From Microbulbifer sp. Q7 (GTDB taxonomy: Bacteria > Pseudomonadota > Gammaproteobacteria > Pseudomonadales > Cellvibrionaceae): a stretch of DNA of 64,000 bases. A program made the position numbers and the translations under genes. The notes under the pieces were generated by a model. That model did not search any database. It was not told the DNA's origin and saw only the letters and a list, made by a program, of their open reading frames with translations. Below, in pieces: positions 61,551 through 64,000 of this stretch (the first letter of the stretch is position 1; each line of letters opens with the position of its first letter). The stretch spans positions 312,501 through 376,500 of the forward strand of contig NZ_LROY01000001.1 in NCBI RefSeq assembly GCF_001639145.1. Reading direction: 5' to 3'.

Positions 61551-62666
61551 ATGACCCAATTCCCAAGCCCTGACCTATCCATCCGCCCCGCCGTCGATAC
61601 CGATCTGGATCCATTGTGCACCCTGGAGGAAGCCAGTTTCCGTGGCGACCGCCTGAGCCGTCGACGTTTTCGCCACTGGCTGAAAACCGACAATCGGGTA
61701 TTTCTGGTGGCAGAACAGGCTGGCTGTCTGCTGGGCTACGCACTGGTACTGCTGCGTCGGGGTACCCGGCTTGCGCGACTCTACTCCCTGGCAGTTGCGC
61801 CCGCCGGTCGCGGCAAGGGCATTGGCAAAGCCCTGCTCTCCGCGGCCGAAGACGCCAGTAGCCGCAGCGGCCGCCTGTACATGCGGCTGGAAGTGGCCGA
61901 GCACAACACGGCCGCCATCGCGCTCTACCAGCAGCTGGGGTACCGCACCTTCGGCAGCTACAGCAATTACTATGAGGATGCCGGCAACGCCCTGCGCATG
62001 CAGAAACGCATTCGCTACCGCCCGGAAAACCTGCAGACCGCCGAGGTGCCCTGGTACGGACAGCGCACGGAATTTACCTGCGGCCCCGCCGCCGCAATGA
62101 TGGCCATGGCCGGCCTTGATCCGGGCTATACGCCCAATGCCAGTGACGAATTAACCCTGTGGCGGGAAGCGACCACTATTTTTATGACCTCCGGCCACGG
62201 CGGCTGCCATCCCATCGGGCTGGCACTGGCGATGCAGAAACGAGGCTTTGCCTGTGAGGTTTATCTGAACCTGCAGGCGCCACTGTTTATTCAGGGTGTA
62301 CGCAGTGAGGAAAAAAAACGCGTTATCCAGCAGGTCGATGCCGATTACAGATCGCAGGCGGATTTGGCCGGTTTGCCGGTCATTGCACAGGACTTCACCC
62401 AGGAACAGTGCCAGCAATGGTTAGAACAGGGCGCGCTGGTTTTACTACTGATCAGCACCTACCGACTGGACGGAAAGAAGGTGCCGCACTGGGTCACACT
62501 AACCGGTATGGACGACCAATGCTTTTATGTGCACGACCCGGATGTAGACGATGAAGACAACCCGCTCGACAGCCAATATCTACCTATCGCGCGGGAAGAT
62601 TTCGCATTGATGTCGCTATTCGGGAGTGAGCGCTTACGCACCGCTGTGGTAGTGCGTCAGGCCTGA
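61551..62666 (+). CDS. GNAT acetyltransferase fused to a C39-like cysteine peptidase
   Basis: A protein of 371 residues. The N-terminal 155 residues form a GNAT domain with the acetyl-CoA loop at 82-95 (VAPAGRGKGIGKAL) and AEHNTAAIALYQQLGY. The rest is a papain-like, C39-type domain with Cys177 (RTEFTCGPAAAMMAMAGL) and His in VPHWVTLTGMDDQCFYVHDPD. Such fusions are reported in gene neighbourhoods with RimK-like ATP-grasp enzymes and may modify and cleave a small peptide or protein; the true substrate is unknown. It directly follows the alginate locus on the same strand but is not part of alginate breakdown. Confidence 0.92.
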   Translation: MTQFPSPDLSIRPAVDTDLDPLCTLEEASFRGDRLSRRRFRHWLKTDNRVFLVAEQAGCLLGYALVLLRRGTRLARLYSLAVAPAGRGKGIGKALLSAAEDASSRSGRLYMRLEVAEHNTAAIALYQQLGYRTFGSYSNYYEDAGNALRMQKRIRYRPENLQTAEVPWYGQRTEFTCGPAAAMMAMAGLDPGYTPNASDELTLWREATTIFMTSGHGGCHPIGLALAMQKRGFACEVYLNLQAPLFIQGVRSEEKKRVIQQVDADYRSQADLAGLPVIAQDFTQEQCQQWLEQGALVLLLISTYRLDGKKVPHWVTLTGMDDQCFYVHDPDVDDEDNPLDSQYLPIAREDFALMSLFGSERLRTAVVVRQA

Positions 62667-62680
62667 CGTTAATAGTTGGC

Positions 62681-64000
62681 TCACTGAGCTTTGCGAAACA
62701 GATCCCCAAAGAAATCCCCCCGGTACCAGTGCGGCTTTTGCTCGGCGTCCGTGACTTCCCGTGCGATGGCGTAGTTCACTTCGGCAAACTGTTGTGCGGC
62801 GATATAGTTGACCTGCTCATCCGCCTCATCACTGGGGCGGTGGTAGCGCGACTGGAGAAATTCTATTTGCGCGGCGGTGCCATTAATCTTTTTGTCGATG
62901 GCTTCGCGCCCGGTGATCAGGTAGATGGCCGGTACGCCCTGGCGCACGAAGCTGTAGTGGTCGCTGCGCACAAAAATGACCTGCTCTGGCATCGGGTCGG
63001 GGCTGAGCTTGAGGTTGGCCCGCTGGGCGGCACGCGCCGCAGTTTTGCCGAGGCTTGAGTGTTCGGCGCCGAAGGCGATCACATCCTGGAACGGATACAA
63101 CAGCATCGGCATATCCAGGTTGATGTTGGCCACCATGGCTCGCGGCGCAACCGGCGGGTGCTGGGCGAAATAGTCGGAGCCGAGCAACCCCTCTTCTTCT
63201 GCGGTCACCGCCACAAACAGAATCGAGCGCCGCGGGGCCTGTGCGGACTCCGCAAACAGTCGCGCCACTTCCAGCATCACTGCAATACCGGCCGCATTGT
63301 CCTGGGCACCATTGTGAATGGTGTCGTGCCCGGATTCAGCGTCCGCGTCCCACCCATGGGCGGCGGCACCAATATGGTCGAGATGCGCGGAGAAGACGAC
63401 ATATTCATGTTTCAGCACCGGGTCGCTGCCGGGTAACAGGCCGACCACGTTGGGACTGATGAGCTTGCGGTGTGCGGCGCTGCTGCGGACGGTCGCGCTG
63501 TAAGGCAGTGGGAACCCCTTGGGTACCACACCGTTTTCCATCTCGGTGTACACGGTATCGAGACTGCGCAATGCGCCCATGAACAACTGCTTGGCCGCGG
63601 GCATGTCCAGAATCAGCCCCGGGTGCAAACCGGGAATGGCGTTACCGGGAATGTCGTCCGCGCGCACCCAGTCAAAACTGGGGTCGTTCACGTGCTCGAC
63701 GGAGCGGACAAACGGCCTGCGCGCTTCCCGCGCCGGGGTGTTCAGGGTGATCGAGCCCACCGCGCCATGCCGCGCGGCAGTATCCCGCTTGTTGCGCCCG
63801 GAGGCGTAGTGGGCACCCACTTCACTGGGCAGTTTCGCCGGCCGCCCATCCAGCATCACCACGATTTTGCCCTGCACATCCAGCCCGGCGTAATCGTCGA
63901 GACCGTAGTCTGGCGCCTCGATACCGTAACCGACAAACACCAATCCCGCAGAAGCTACCGTGTCTTCACTGATGGTCGGGGGGGATGCGAGAAAATCTTC
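62681..64000 (-). CDS. M28-family zinc aminopeptidase with PA domain (5' truncated)
   Basis: The frame is open to the right edge, so the N terminus lies outside; about 440 residues are seen. The first part is a protease-associated domain (GLVFVGYGIEAPDYGLDDYAGLDVQGKIVVMLDG). The M28 metal and catalytic residues follow: His in FSAHLDHIG, Asp in GAQDNAAGIAVMLEVARL, Glu-Glu in VAVTAEEEGLLGSDYF, Asp in NINLDMPMLL and His in FVRSDHYSFVRQG. Proteins of this kind are exported aminopeptidases. It is convergent with the GNAT-C39 gene. Confidence 0.93.
   Translation of the reverse strand, partial: EDFLASPPTISEDTVASAGLVFVGYGIEAPDYGLDDYAGLDVQGKIVVMLDGRPAKLPSEVGAHYASGRNKRDTAARHGAVGSITLNTPAREARRPFVRSVEHVNDPSFDWVRADDIPGNAIPGLHPGLILDMPAAKQLFMGALRSLDTVYTEMENGVVPKGFPLPYSATVRSSAAHRKLISPNVVGLLPGSDPVLKHEYVVFSAHLDHIGAAAHGWDADAESGHDTIHNGAQDNAAGIAVMLEVARLFAESAQAPRRSILFVAVTAEEEGLLGSDYFAQHPPVAPRAMVANINLDMPMLLYPFQDVIAFGAEHSSLGKTAARAAQRANLKLSPDPMPEQVIFVRSDHYSFVRQGVPAIYLITGREAIDKKINGTAAQIEFLQSRYHRPSDEADEQVNYIAAQQFAEVNYAIAREVTDAEQKPHWYRGDFFGDLFRKAQ

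Overview
The window looks like chromosome of a marine, polysaccharide-degrading gammaproteobacterium of the Cellvibrionales type (Microbulbifer or Saccharophagus-like). Evidence for this is a complete alginate-utilisation locus, secreted lyases with long poly-serine linkers, large TonB-dependent receptors, and GC-rich housekeeping genes flanking an AT-richer surface-polysaccharide locus. The assignment is inferred from gene content, not from a marker gene.

Layout. 1-5.7 kb: the end of a membrane-protein operon, a nitrilase-family amidase, and a tyrosine-catabolism operon on the minus strand (4-hydroxyphenylpyruvate dioxygenase, a small VOC protein, a fumarylacetoacetate-hydrolase-family enzyme). 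5.9-12.3 kb: a minus-strand exopolysaccharide (EPS) initiation/export operon (priming glycosyltransferase, outer-membrane barrel, Wza-like exporter, Wzc-like tyrosine kinase, CpsB-like phosphatase). 12.8-19.0 kb: a divergent plus-strand operon holding an HPPD-like VOC protein, an adenylation-thiolation-thioesterase NRPS-like enzyme, an MBOAT acyltransferase and a membrane-anchored SGNH-like protein. 19-39 kb: glycosyltransferases, four sulfotransferases, a Wzy-like polymerase, a WecG/TagA transferase and a beta-helix lipoprotein, ending in an fpr/LysR pair that has a sulfotransferase between its members.

40.4-62.7 kb: a RimK-like ATP-grasp gene and a GNAT/C39-peptidase gene flank the alginate locus. 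That locus contains a FadR/GntR-type regulator, two TonB receptors, PL6 and PL17 lyases, KdgF, an MFS transporter, an SDR (DEH reductase), KdgK, and two tandem PL7 lyases. Expected flow: PL7 enzymes cut alginate outside the cell or at its surface; receptors import oligomers; PL6 and PL17 reduce them to the unsaturated monomer; KdgF helps open it to DEH; the MFS protein carries it inward; SDR and KdgK give KDPG. The KDPG aldolase is not in the window. The right edge cuts an M28 peptidase.

The most unusual part is 12.8-19.0 kb. Its content parallels the Gram-positive Dlt system (adenylation enzyme, carrier, MBOAT, SGNH-like protein), but here adenylation, carrier and thioesterase are fused, the amino-group-binding Asp of the adenylation domain is absent, and the operon sits in a Gram-negative EPS locus rich in sulfotransferases. 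I propose it activates a non-amino organic acid, perhaps derived from an aromatic keto acid by the adjacent VOC enzyme, either to decorate the polysaccharide or to make a small molecule.
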